NCBI GenBank assembly: GCA_913057205.1
Contig: CAJXNO010000030.1
Coordinates: 1-34,168 of the forward strand
Direction of reading: 5' to 3'
From: an uncultured Flavobacteriales bacterium
Lineage (GTDB): Bacteria; Bacteroidota; Bacteroidia; Flavobacteriales_G; Salibacteraceae
Length of the DNA: 34,168 nt
The notes beneath the pieces are model-generated. The model was not told where the DNA came from, made no database searches, and saw nothing but the letters and a program-made list of their open reading frames with translations. Below are positions 24,442 to 32,223 of the stretch, one piece after another. Each line of letters begins with the position of its first letter. Positions within the stretch are counted from its first letter, which is position 1. The position numbers and the translations under genes were made by a program.

Positions 24442-24464
24442 CTCGACTCTTAAGCCAAGATTGA

Positions 24465-25016
24465 GTGGAAAGTCCAGTCATTAATGATTTTGCAGCAAAG
24501 ATGTCTTCAGCGGAAATGCTGATAGATTTCCACGGTGAGGTCAGTGAAAGCCGCATCAGTGAAATCCTTGGTGACGTAGAGAAAAAGCTTGAAGCGACAG
24601 AAGAAGACTTCAAGAAACAGCGCAAGGTCTACAATATCTTGGTAGAAACCCTCCAGAACCTTTATTACCATACCGACCCCTTCGGCGGAGAAGAACTGAG
24701 CGATGGTGAAAAGAAGCGTGTTGCTCGTTTCATTTTAGGAAAGGCAGAAGATCACTATCATGTGCTGGCCGCTAACTACATCGATTCAGATAATATAGCT
24801 CCACTCAAAGCACGATTAGACAAGATCAATGCACTGGATAAAGATGGACTACGCGATTATTACAAAGAGGTCTTGGATAATGGGCAGTACAGTGTGCACG
24901 GTGGCGGTGGGCTGGGAATGATTGACATTGCGCGTAAGTCACGCAACAAATTGGAATACGATTTTACCGAGGTCAATGACGATTTCGGTCTCTATATTTT
25001 GAAAATTAAAGTTTAA
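24465..25016 (+). CDS. siaB: SiaB-family protein kinase (DUF6272)
   Basis: SiaB is a cytosolic kinase of an atypical family that phosphorylates SiaC in the Pseudomonas SiaABCD switch. The 183 residues include the N-terminal strand-helix MLIDFHGEVSESRISEILGDVEKKLE, the central helix KQRKVYNILVETLQNLYYHTDP and the C-terminal GHKL-like end HGGGGLGMIDIARKSRNKLEYDF (residues about 144-166), a short G-rich loop followed by a helix. GTG 24465 is chosen because it lies just past a perfect -7 box; ATG 24501 is an alternative that would trim the first helix. siaC begins 44 bases downstream. The usual partners SiaA (phosphatase) and SiaD (diguanylate cyclase) are absent from the window. Confidence 0.82.
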   Translation: MESPVINDFAAKMSSAEMLIDFHGEVSESRISEILGDVEKKLEATEEDFKKQRKVYNILVETLQNLYYHTDPFGGEELSDGEKKRVARFILGKAEDHYHVLAANYIDSDNIAPLKARLDKINALDKDGLRDYYKEVLDNGQYSVHGGGGLGMIDIARKSRNKLEYDFTEVNDDFGLYILKIKV

Positions 25017-25060
25017 AACAAACCTTTCTATCCCATAACCCTAACAAATACGATATCAAG

Positions 25061-25441
25061 ATGGATCCAATCAAAATTGAAGGAACACCAAAAACACCCA
25101 CTGTAAATTTCGACGCCGAGTCAGGTCTGCTTGAGATCAAGGGACGTTCAATTCCAGAGAATGCTGTTGAGTTTTATAAGCCCCTTGTTGATTGGATCGG
25201 TTCTTATGGCGACGGAGCGAAGGACAACACTCAAGTGAACATTCAGCTCGAGTATTTCAATACGAGTTCGTCTAAGTGCATCTTAGATGTTTTCAAGAAA
25301 CTAGAGTCGATCAACGGTAAGACCAGCATCACCATCAACTGGCACTACGAAGAAGACGACGAGGATATGTTGGAAGCAGGCGAGGACTACCAAGCCATCA
25401 TCAACATCCCTTTTAAGATGATCGAAATGGAAGAGATGTAA
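25061..25441 (+). CDS. siaC: SiaC-family regulatory phosphoprotein (DUF1987)
   Basis: The 126-residue cytosolic protein is of the fold exchanged between a kinase and a phosphatase in the Sia switch. The conserved stretch VNIQLEYFNTSSSKCILDVF contains the phospho-acceptor threonine at exactly residue 68, the number known for Pseudomonas SiaC. The rest is alternating beta strands and helices with an acidic tail (YEEDDEDMLEAGEDYQ). It follows siaB closely and is followed by a strong terminator, so the pair forms a closed two-gene unit. The downstream output is unknown here, because no GGDEF or PP2C gene is nearby. Confidence 0.85.
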   Translation: MDPIKIEGTPKTPTVNFDAESGLLEIKGRSIPENAVEFYKPLVDWIGSYGDGAKDNTQVNIQLEYFNTSSSKCILDVFKKLESINGKTSITINWHYEEDDEDMLEAGEDYQAIINIPFKMIEMEEM

Positions 25442-25466
25442 GAACATCTGCTTTAACATGAAACGT

Positions 25467-25494
25467 AAAGGCGCCCATCTGGGCGCTTTTTTTT
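25467..25494 (+). terminator. Intrinsic terminator after siaC
   Basis: A 10-bp stem AAAGGCGCCC with GGGCGCTTTT (one G:U pair, loop ATCT) runs directly into eight T. It is one of the strongest terminators in the window. Confidence 0.9.
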
Positions 25495-25554
25495 GCTCCA
25501 TTGTTTCGTAAAAGGAGGGAATGGCGGTTCAGTAGTATCAATCAGTGCTGCGAC

Positions 25555-26970
25555 CTATTTTCCTCGTCCCTGTAAGACGATAAGCACGGTGTAGATCAGG
25601 ATTTTTAGATCCACCAAGAGCGACATGTTCTCAATGTATAGGACATCGAACTTCAAGCGTTCGATCATCTGTTCTACGTTCTCCGCATAACCATACTTCA
25701 CTTGTCCCCAACTGGTAATGCCCGGACGAACCTTGTGCAAATGCTTGTAATGAGGAGCCTCCTTCACGATCTGGTCGATGAAGAACTGTCGCTCCGGACG
25801 TGGACCTACCATGCTCATGTCACCGATCAAGACATTGTAAAACTGAGGCAACTCATCCAAGCGCGATCTTCGGAGGAATCGACCGAACGGGGTGATACGA
25901 CTGTCGTTCTCGCTGCTCAGGGCCGGACCGTTCTTTTCGGCATCTTGGTACATGCTTCGGAACTTGTAAATGCGGAAAGGTTTACCGTTCAATCCGATGC
26001 GTTCGTGTGAATAGAATACGGGTCCAGCAGAACCCAGCTTCACCAACAAGGCGATGATAGCAAAGACCGGTGCCAAGATGATCAGACTCAAGATCGAGAT
26101 CACCACATCAACAATGCGCTTTACTGACTTCTGCCATACGGGCATGATCTCTTGGTTAATATCGATCAACGGCGCACCCAGTATGGATGACATACGTACT
26201 TGTCCGCTGAGGATATCATACATCTTCGGGATGATCTTTACGTTCACAGATCTACCATCCAACGTATTGAGGATCTGACCGATCTTATCGTGTTCACTGG
26301 ATTCTAAAGCGATGATCACGTCTTCGATTGCATGCTTTTCCAACACCTCATCGATCTCGCGAAAGTGTCCCAGATGGGGCAGCACATCATCCAACGCATG
26401 GTTCTTTCCACCGTTGATGTGCACAAAGCCTTTGATGATGAATCCAGATGATTTACGCTGTGCGTTCAGCTCTTCAAAGAGTTGTAAGGCGTTGGTGTTG
26501 CTTCCAACAATCAAGGTATTGAAGCCGATGATCCGGTTGTGGATCCGCCGAGCGGTGATGGTGGATAGGACCAATCGCCCAAAGGCAGTAAGCAAGAAGT
26601 GCGTACCAAATAGTATGGTGAAGGATAGGTAGTAGCTTTTGTAGGAGTCGATGAAATCATCCAAGATGATGGTGAAGAAGAGGAAGATTGATCCAAGTAG
26701 GCTGGTGCTGAAGGTTTGAATGAACTCCTTCAAGCGTGATCTGCGGTAGATGCTGCTGTATACTCCGGTGATGGAGAAGATGCCGATCCAGAAAAGAACG
26801 ATGGCTGCAAGACTCAAGAAAAACTTTTGGTCATAGAGCAAGAGCACATTCTCCCCGAACATCCGAGGTTCAATGACCGACTTCCTGAACGTGAAGACTG
26901 CAAAGTAGGCAACAGCTGCACCGATGGCATCACTAAGGATGTATTTGAACACCTGGAGGTTCCGATTCAT
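25555..26970 (-). CDS. Undecaprenyl-phosphate sugar transferase (WbaP/WcaJ type)
   Basis: This enzyme starts polysaccharide units by moving a sugar-phosphate from a nucleotide sugar to undecaprenyl phosphate at the inner membrane. The 471 residues contain about four N-terminal membrane helices (to about 135), a CoA_binding_3/Rossmann-like domain (about 140-260, NTLIVGSNTNALQLFEEL) and the catalytic bacterial sugar-transferase domain (about 278-471). That domain has KRIVDVVISILSLIILAPVF (re-entrant helix), GPVFYSHERIGLNGKPFRIYKFRSM, LRRSRLDELPQFYNVLIGDM, SMVGPRPERQFF and PGITSWGQVKYG. The ATG overlaps the stop of the upstream lipoprotein by 4 bases. The sugar is unknown, though hexose-1-phosphate is usual for this size. 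Confidence 0.93.
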   Translation of the reverse strand: MNRNLQVFKYILSDAIGAAVAYFAVFTFRKSVIEPRMFGENVLLLYDQKFFLSLAAIVLFWIGIFSITGVYSSIYRRSRLKEFIQTFSTSLLGSIFLFFTIILDDFIDSYKSYYLSFTILFGTHFLLTAFGRLVLSTITARRIHNRIIGFNTLIVGSNTNALQLFEELNAQRKSSGFIIKGFVHINGGKNHALDDVLPHLGHFREIDEVLEKHAIEDVIIALESSEHDKIGQILNTLDGRSVNVKIIPKMYDILSGQVRMSSILGAPLIDINQEIMPVWQKSVKRIVDVVISILSLIILAPVFAIIALLVKLGSAGPVFYSHERIGLNGKPFRIYKFRSMYQDAEKNGPALSSENDSRITPFGRFLRRSRLDELPQFYNVLIGDMSMVGPRPERQFFIDQIVKEAPHYKHLHKVRPGITSWGQVKYGYAENVEQMIERLKFDVLYIENMSLLVDLKILIYTVLIVLQGRGK

Positions 26971-27866
26971 AGCTCGATCATCACTTTGAGGTTATCGAGG
27001 ATCACTTTTCCGTTTTCTCCACCGTTCGCACCAATGTCTGGAGCAAAATAGATGTACACCGATTGAGGGTTGGCCGCTTGCGCAAGGGTACTGGTCAGTG
27101 AAACATAGGCCTTACGAAAACGAATGCCTTCTTCCTCCAACCGGTTTAAGGTCAAATAATCAATGTTCTGATCCCTCAATTGACCGTTGTTCACGTAAAG
27201 CCCAATGACCAATGGGTAGTCCGTGTAATAATCCATCTCTAAAAACACCGCCTTCCCCCGCTGAGGGAGTTGCATATCTTCCGTTCTAATGGCAACCGCA
27301 GTTACCGTATCGTTGATCTCCAAGAGTCCAGAACCACTTCCTTCGTAAACAAAATCCGGGTTGGTTGTGCGAAAGATTTGCGCATTGCTGGCCTCGGTGG
27401 TCTCTACGTTCAAGAGTCCATCCTCAAAATCATCGATCAAGCGGTATTCATACATGCCAGCAGGGTCACGGTAGCGTGTAACAGGTTCGATGCGGAGGGT
27501 TTCGCCTGGCACCAAGTCTACATCCTGCTCATGGCCTTGAAAGAAGAGGTAGTTATCCCGCAAGGTACTGATGGTAGATACCTTGATTCCTGGTCCAACC
27601 AAGAGCCTGCGCTGACCCTCGTCTAGGATCGGGATAGTGGCGGGAAGTTCAAAGATTCCAACCATTTCTTCGTTGATGAAGACCCATCCATCTGTGATGT
27701 TTTGCGAGAGCGATCCTTCGTTGGCATTGGGATTGTCTACAAGTTGAATGCTGTCTATTTGTATCCAAGCTGGCGTTTGCTCAGGACGGTCGATGAGCTG
27801 GCAACTGGGTACAGCCAAGACGCTCAAGGATAAAAGCCACAGCACAAATAGATTCCGATTCAACAC
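26967..27866 (-). CDS. Conserved lipoprotein of the sugar-transferase operon, unknown function
   Basis: The lipoprotein signal ends LAVPSC with Cys22. The 299-residue rest is beta-rich with no membrane segment. The N-terminal half contains PEGA-like ideas (WVFINEEMVGIFELPATIPILDEGQRRLLVGPGIK), a surface-carbohydrate-associated small repeat fold. The C-terminal half (about 155-299, YEGSGSGLLEINDT ... GENGKVILDNLKVMIEL) looks like a jelly-roll carbohydrate-binding-type module. I do not recognise a named family with certainty. It sits between the Gfo/Idh gene and the sugar transferase and is coupled to the latter by a 4-base overlap, so a role in polysaccharide display or anchoring is plausible but inferred. 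Confidence 0.78.
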   Translation of the reverse strand: MLNRNLFVLWLLSLSVLAVPSCQLIDRPEQTPAWIQIDSIQLVDNPNANEGSLSQNITDGWVFINEEMVGIFELPATIPILDEGQRRLLVGPGIKVSTISTLRDNYLFFQGHEQDVDLVPGETLRIEPVTRYRDPAGMYEYRLIDDFEDGLLNVETTEASNAQIFRTTNPDFVYEGSGSGLLEINDTVTAVAIRTEDMQLPQRGKAVFLEMDYYTDYPLVIGLYVNNGQLRDQNIDYLTLNRLEEEGIRFRKAYVSLTSTLAQAANPQSVYIYFAPDIGANGGENGKVILDNLKVMIEL

Positions 27867-27931
27867 AATACCCAGGACTAGTAGGAGTTAAAGAACGCGC
27901 AAGCTACGCCATTAGTATGCTCCTGTCAAGA

Positions 27932-28927
27932 TTAGGCTGCGAAAATAGAATTCGTGTAGTTCAGTTGCTCTAATATTTGATGAGCAACCTGAATGGCTTG
28001 GTAGCCTTCTTCAATGCTCACTTCTGGATGCGCGTCGTTTTGGATGCACTCGGCAAAAGATCGGAGCTCATCTTTCAAGGCGTTCGACTCAGGGATCTCT
28101 GGATGATCAAAGATCAATTGTTTCTTCTCCTTGCCATTTCCCGGATCGATCACCAATGCGAAGGGATTGCTTTCGTCTACCTTATCGATGCGTACGATCT
28201 CCGCCTTCTTTTCCATGAAGTCTACGCTTAAGTAGGCGTTCTTCTGAAAGAAACGTGATTTCCGCATGTTCTTCAATGAGATTCGACTAGCGGTAAGATT
28301 CGCCACGCATCCGTTATCGAACTCCAATCGTGCATTGCAGATATCTGGGGTGTCACTGATCACTGCCACACCGCTTGCACTTGTCTTACGCAGGTTAGCT
28401 TTCACCACAGACAGCACAATATCGATGTCGTGGATCATGAGGTCTAGTACTACCGACACATCCGTGCCACGCGGATTGAATTCCGCCAATCGGTGCGATT
28501 CTACGAACATCACCTGTCCAAAGGCATCCTTTACCGCCTGAAAAGCCGGATTGAAGCGTTCGATGTGTCCAACTTGTACTTTGACTTTCGCTTCATGAGC
28601 CAGGTCTACCAGTTTCTTAGCCTCTTCAACTGTATTGGTGACGGGCTTCTCAATGAAAGCGTGCTTGCCATTTCGGAGTGCATAGATGGCGCATTCAAAA
28701 TGGGAAAGGGTAGGCGTAACGATGCTTACCGCATCCGAAGCATCCACCAAAGACTCCATGCTATCAAAGCGCTTAAGGCCATATTCAGCTTGCACTTGGG
28801 TCGACTTCTCATGATCCGGATCATAGAATCCGATTACCTCAAAGTGCGCATTGAGTTCGAGTGCCAAGCGAATGTGGATCTTACCCAAATGACCTGCTCC
28901 AAGGATGCCTAGTTTGATGTGCTCCAT
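27932..28927 (-). CDS. Gfo/Idh/MocA-family oxidoreductase
   Basis: The protein is an NAD(P)-dependent sugar or inositol dehydrogenase type, cytosolic, 331 residues. The N-terminal Rossmann domain has LGILGAGHLGKIHIRLALEL (about 6-25) and VIGFYDPD. The family lysine is in FIEKPVTNTVEEAKKLVDLA (about 92-111) and the second domain begins QVGHIERFNPAF. MIHDIDIVLSVVK (about 163-175) supplies the conserved catalytic-side His. It is first in a three-gene minus-strand group with the lipoprotein and sugar transferase, so it may make a nucleotide-sugar precursor for the polysaccharide. Some 65 bases separate it from the next gene. The substrate cannot be read from the sequence. Confidence 0.9.
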   Translation of the reverse strand: MEHIKLGILGAGHLGKIHIRLALELNAHFEVIGFYDPDHEKSTQVQAEYGLKRFDSMESLVDASDAVSIVTPTLSHFECAIYALRNGKHAFIEKPVTNTVEEAKKLVDLAHEAKVKVQVGHIERFNPAFQAVKDAFGQVMFVESHRLAEFNPRGTDVSVVLDLMIHDIDIVLSVVKANLRKTSASGVAVISDTPDICNARLEFDNGCVANLTASRISLKNMRKSRFFQKNAYLSVDFMEKKAEIVRIDKVDESNPFALVIDPGNGKEKKQLIFDHPEIPESNALKDELRSFAECIQNDAHPEVSIEEGYQAIQVAHQILEQLNYTNSIFAA

Positions 28928-28990
28928 AATTTCAAGTGCTTACAAAGTTCCTTTCAAAAAGTCCCTTGTCGATAAACAATTGGAGATTCG

Positions 28991-29023
28991 TTTAACATGC
29001 CATTGTCGAAATGGATAATTTCG
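28991..29023 (+). promoter_or_regulatory. Promoter of pcm
   Basis: TTTA (28991-28994) is followed after 21 bases by TAATTTCG (29016-29023), one mismatch from TAnnTTTG. It lies 8 bases before the ATG at 29032 and inside the possible upstream start at 29011, which argues for the later start. Confidence 0.45.
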
Positions 29024-29031
29024 AACCCGTA

Positions 29032-29688
29032 ATGAGGGATACACTGAAGCATAAAGGAATGCGCAAGAAGCTCATGGATGTCTTGCGCCAAAAAGGCATT
29101 GAAGATGAGCGGGTGTTGGAAGCGATGATGCAGGTACCTCGCCACCTGTTCTTCTTTGATACGGCATTTTTACATCTAGCTTACGAAGACAAGGCGTTTC
29201 CGATTGGTTCAGGTCAAACGATCTCTCAGCCTTTCACCGTGGCTTTTCAGACCTCTTTATTGATGACGAAGAAGCGGGAGAAGATCTTGGAGATCGGCAC
29301 AGGTAGCGGTTATCAAACGGCCGTGCTATCTACTCTTGGTGTGAAGGTCTTTACCATAGAACGCCAACAAGTATTGCACGACAAAAGCAAGGTGTTATTG
29401 GAAGAAATGGGCTACAAAGCCCGCTGCTTTTACGGCGATGGCTATGCGGGTAGGCCTGCGTTTGCGCCTTTTGATAAGATATTGGTTACCTGTGGAGCGC
29501 CTTACGTGCCGGATGCATTGAAAGAGCAGTTGAAGGTTGGCGGACGCATCGTTATTCCGGTAGGGGAAGCCAATGCCAACCAACGCATGATCACCATAGA
29601 TAAAGTGAGCGAAACCGAATTCAAAGAGCAAGAACACGGTGATTTCCGTTTCGTTCCAATGCTTGAAAAAACGGACACGGCCGAGTAG
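29032..29688 (+). CDS. pcm: Protein-L-isoaspartate(D-aspartate) O-methyltransferase
   Basis: Pcm is a cytosolic repair enzyme that methylates isoaspartyl residues in aged proteins using SAM. The ATG at 29032 gives MRDTLKHKGMRKKLMDVLRQ, the usual N-terminus of the Bacteroidota family; ATG 29011 would add seven residues that overlap a -7 promoter box. Motifs include VPRHLFFFDTAFLHLAYEDK, IGSGQTISQPFTVAFQTSLL (the substrate loop), ILEIGTGSGYQTAVLSTLG (SAM motif I), FYGDGYAG and ILVTCGAPYVPDALKEQLKVGGRIVIPVG. The length of about 218 residues is normal. It is divergent from the Gfo/Idh gene. smpB lies about 1.5 kb downstream on the other strand. Confidence 0.93.
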   Translation: MRDTLKHKGMRKKLMDVLRQKGIEDERVLEAMMQVPRHLFFFDTAFLHLAYEDKAFPIGSGQTISQPFTVAFQTSLLMTKKREKILEIGTGSGYQTAVLSTLGVKVFTIERQQVLHDKSKVLLEEMGYKARCFYGDGYAGRPAFAPFDKILVTCGAPYVPDALKEQLKVGGRIVIPVGEANANQRMITIDKVSETEFKEQEHGDFRFVPMLEKTDTAE

Positions 29689-29740
29689 GTATGAAATAAA
29701 CTCTTCGCCCCATCGTTGACGTATTCATTAAATTCAACCC

Positions 29741-30538
29741 ATGATGAAGAAGTATAAGCTGTTTATCGCTATCGCTTTGCTTGCCCTTTCTTTAGGAGTA
29801 AGTGCTCAGGAAGAGCCTACAGAATCAGAACTTTTGCCCGTAATTGATACCCTCGATCGTTCTGCTTTATTCCCTCAACCAGGGGACTGGGGCGTATTTG
29901 TGAATGTGAATGGATTGGTAGGTAACATCACTGCCAATCCTCGGCCAGACTTGCTGGGCAATAGCAGCTTAGTGTTGCGCTACACACATAGTCCTAGGGT
30001 TACCTTTCGCTTGGGTCTTGCACCGCGGCTTACTCGAAGCAGGATCCTGTCAACGGATAGTGTCAATACCACCTTGGTGGAGTTTGACTCAACCGCTTTA
30101 CGTTCGCAGTTCAGTTTGCGTCCGGGCGTAGAGTTTCACTTGAAAGGAAGCAAGCGCATCGATCCCTATGTTGCCGTTGATGCAGAGTTGGGTTTGGTAG
30201 GTCAATTGAGCATAGGAAGTGTAACCGACGTTACCGACACCACAGGAACATCGCGCACCATCAGAACCATTACCGAAGACGGTGGCTACAGTCTAGGAGC
30301 TCGCTTGAGTTTCGGGGCGAACTATTTCATCACCCAGAATTTCTTTTTGGGGATGGAATACGGTTTGGGAGTCAATAGTTTGATTACCGGTGGAGACCGA
30401 CAAGACGTGGTTCAGATCGAGCCGGTTTCAGGGGCCAACACAACCATCCGAGAGCTGAGCAGTGCGCGGAGCAGTAACCTGAATTTTGCGGTAGACCCAA
30501 CCGTTCAACTCACGATCGGTTACTTCTTTGGATGGTGA
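29741..30538 (+). CDS. Outer-membrane beta-barrel protein, unknown function
   Basis: The 265-residue protein has a signal peptide (about 1-22, ending GVSAQ). Alternating aromatic/hydrophobic strands such as WGVFVNVNGLVGNI, SLVLRYTHSPRVTFRLGLAPRL, FSLRPGVEFHL, YVAVDAELGLVGQL, YSLGARLSFGANYFITQNFFLGMEYGLGVN and QLTIGYFFGW are typical of an eight-or-more-stranded barrel. The C-terminus ends in an aromatic residue, the usual Bam recognition feature. It overlaps the next lipoprotein gene (TGATG), so the two are translationally coupled and probably function together. No named family is recognised. Confidence 0.8.
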   Translation: MMKKYKLFIAIALLALSLGVSAQEEPTESELLPVIDTLDRSALFPQPGDWGVFVNVNGLVGNITANPRPDLLGNSSLVLRYTHSPRVTFRLGLAPRLTRSRILSTDSVNTTLVEFDSTALRSQFSLRPGVEFHLKGSKRIDPYVAVDAELGLVGQLSIGSVTDVTDTTGTSRTIRTITEDGGYSLGARLSFGANYFITQNFFLGMEYGLGVNSLITGGDRQDVVQIEPVSGANTTIRELSSARSSNLNFAVDPTVQLTIGYFFGW

Positions 30539-31170
30539 TGCGACCGTATTTGACCATAGCCCTTGCGTTTATATTGGTTCTGCCTGCTTGCAGGAAAGGA
30601 GAGGATGATCCGTATTTCAGCATCCGTAGTCGAAAGAACCGCATGATCGGCTACTGGCAATTACAGAGCTATGAGCTAACCCGAGACTTTAGTGAGGTAA
30701 GGGAAGAACGTTATGAACCGGAGGACGGCGTTTTGGTGCTCATTGACGAAGACTCATTGGAAGTGCGCCGAAAGTTTGCTTGGGACATTGAGTTCAATCG
30801 TGAAGGGGGCTACCGATCCTTGCAGGAAGAGCGCTTCACGATCGATACAGTAGAGGTGCCATTTAGCTATACCCAAAACAGAATCATCAAAGGAGAGTGG
30901 GATTTTACCGGCGGTAACGGCGAGCCGAGTAAGTCCAAGCTGCTTTTGTTGCCAACTGAATTCAGCAGTACGCGTTCAGATCAAGGCTCGAACATCCAGA
31001 TCCGCACAATTGATGGCCAAGAGGAGGGCATGGTTTGGGATATCAGACGATTATCGAACGAAGAGCTTTGGTTGTCTTACGAGCGGGTAGAAGCGGTTGC
31101 TTTTGATCAGGAAACGGAACGGGTTGAGGTTCGATTCATCAAACTAGACGCTGCACCAGCAGAGGATTAG
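30538..31170 (+). CDS. Lipoprotein coupled to the barrel gene, unknown function
   Basis: ATG 30538 shares a base with the barrel gene's TGA and gives MRPYLTIALAFILVLPAC (Cys18). A slightly earlier ATG at 30532 adds two residues. The mature 190 residues are beta-rich and begin with a motif (MIGYWQLQSYELT) like that of lipocalin-like Bacteroidota lipoproteins, in which a conserved W-x-L opens the barrel. Later strands end in VRFIKLD. No catalytic motif is seen. With the upstream barrel it forms a two-gene envelope unit. Its 3' end meets convergent smpB with a 4-base overlap and no terminator between. Confidence 0.78.
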   Translation: MRPYLTIALAFILVLPACRKGEDDPYFSIRSRKNRMIGYWQLQSYELTRDFSEVREERYEPEDGVLVLIDEDSLEVRRKFAWDIEFNREGGYRSLQEERFTIDTVEVPFSYTQNRIIKGEWDFTGGNGEPSKSKLLLLPTEFSSTRSDQGSNIQIRTIDGQEEGMVWDIRRLSNEELWLSYERVEAVAFDQETERVEVRFIKLDAAPAED

Positions 31171-31619
31171 TGCATCTTCTTCAAGCGGTCTAATTGGCGC
31201 TTGTTTTCTTTTTCCTTCAAGTTCTCGCGTTTATCGTACAGCTTTTTACCCTGAGCCAATGCGATTTTGAGCTTCGCCAATCCATTCGCGTTGATGAATA
31301 AGGCAGTTGGTACAATGGTGAGTCCTTTTTCCGTCACCTTTTTATGCCATTTGTGGAGTTCATTGCGCTGCAGCAAAAGTTTGCGTTCGCGTTTCGGTAG
31401 GTGATTGGCGTCTGTACCGAATTTGTATTCTGCGATGTTCATATTGATGACATACAGCTCGTCGCCTTTGAACTGACAGAAGGCTTCATTGATGCTTGCC
31501 TGCCCATCTCGAATACTCTTGATCTCTGTCCCACGCAAGACAATACCGGCCACATATTCTTCAAGAAGCTCGTACTCGAATTTGGCTTTCCGGTTCTTTA
31601 TGTAAATGTCTTTTTGCAT
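31167..31619 (-). CDS. smpB: SsrA-binding protein SmpB
   Basis: SmpB binds tmRNA and is required for trans-translation rescue of stalled ribosomes. The 150 residues show the beta-barrel core with KNRKAKFEYELLEEYVAGIVLRGTEIKSIRDGQASINEAF, the conserved YVINMNIAEY and HLPKRERKLLLQRNEL, and PTALFINANGLAKLKIALAQGKKLYDKRE. The basic C-terminal tail KENKRQLDRLKKMH folds into the decoding centre in known structures. The start is the ATG at 31619. The tmRNA gene itself is not in the window. Confidence 0.96.
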   Translation of the reverse strand: MQKDIYIKNRKAKFEYELLEEYVAGIVLRGTEIKSIRDGQASINEAFCQFKGDELYVINMNIAEYKFGTDANHLPKRERKLLLQRNELHKWHKKVTEKGLTIVPTALFINANGLAKLKIALAQGKKLYDKRENLKEKENKRQLDRLKKMH

Positions 31620-31762
31620 GCTAGCGCGAAGGTTGCAATTATTTCAACGTATGCGATAGGGAAGGTGTTTTCACTTTTTAATGCTTATACCCAACCTTTT
31701 GGATGATAGTTGCGTCTAAGGTATAGGTTATTTAAATTAGGGTAGGTTTAGTTTAAAAAGAG

Positions 31763-31792
31763 AAGGCCCCGTCAGCAGATGGGGCTTTTTTT
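31763..31792 (+). terminator. Intrinsic terminator with no adjacent gene
   Basis: AAGGCCCC (31763-31770) pairs with GGGGCTTT (31781-31788) around a 10-base loop and runs into eight or nine T. No plus-strand gene ends nearby; the last plus-strand stop is at 31170, before the antisense smpB. The rest of 31620-31901 is AT-rich with no coding sequence that I can support. Confidence 0.8.
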
Positions 31793-31901
31793 TGTGTATA
31801 CCTCGAACTTCACTTTACCACGGCATCCATGATAACGAGCATATGAACCTCTGTTTGCCTAGAATTAATATTTTCGTGCGTAAATTATTTAAATCATTGG
31901 T

Positions 31902-32159
31902 ATGAAACCTGTAGAAATGGCAAAACTCTTTTCAGAGTATTTGAATGAAGGAACCACTCCGAAAGGCGTGAAAGTACAGTCCTTCTTTCAGCGTTTAGAA
32001 GATAAAGACAAGAAGGTAGTGTCTAATAACGTAAAGCGCGCGTTTGAAGCTCATTTGAAGGAGCAAAAGGAACGTGCTGACATCCTGAAGAAGAAGAAAA
32101 AGGAAGTAAATGACCTTAAAAAGCGAGCAAAGGAATTGGGATTAAAGATTGTAGATTAA
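31902..32159 (+). CDS. Small coiled-coil protein, unknown function
   Basis: The 85-residue, highly charged protein has no signal or membrane segment. The N-terminal half (PVEMAKLFSEYLNEGTTPKGVKVQSFFQRL) looks like a compact helical domain. The C-terminal half (about 44-80) is a continuous Lys/Glu-rich helix likely to form a coiled coil and to bind nucleic acid or protein. ATG 31902 is the only reasonable start. A strong 17-bp terminator begins 18 bases after the stop, so it is a free-standing gene; an upstream TATTTTCG box (one mismatch) about 30 bases before the ATG may be its -7 element. I do not recognise the family. Confidence 0.75.
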   Translation: MKPVEMAKLFSEYLNEGTTPKGVKVQSFFQRLEDKDKKVVSNNVKRAFEAHLKEQKERADILKKKKKEVNDLKKRAKELGLKIVD

Positions 32160-32176
32160 TCCATATGATTTCTGTT

Positions 32177-32223
32177 AAGGCATAAGGATGGTAACCCAAA
32201 CTACCGTCTTTGTGCTTTTTTTA
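32177..32223. terminator. Strong bidirectional terminator
   Basis: A 17-bp stem (32177-32193 with 32202-32218, a few G:U pairs, 8-base loop) runs into T on the plus strand. The complementary A's on its left side give a weaker U tract on the minus strand. It ends the small coiled-coil gene and may also end the leftward broken lipoprotein gene, whose stop overlaps the T tract. Confidence 0.85.
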
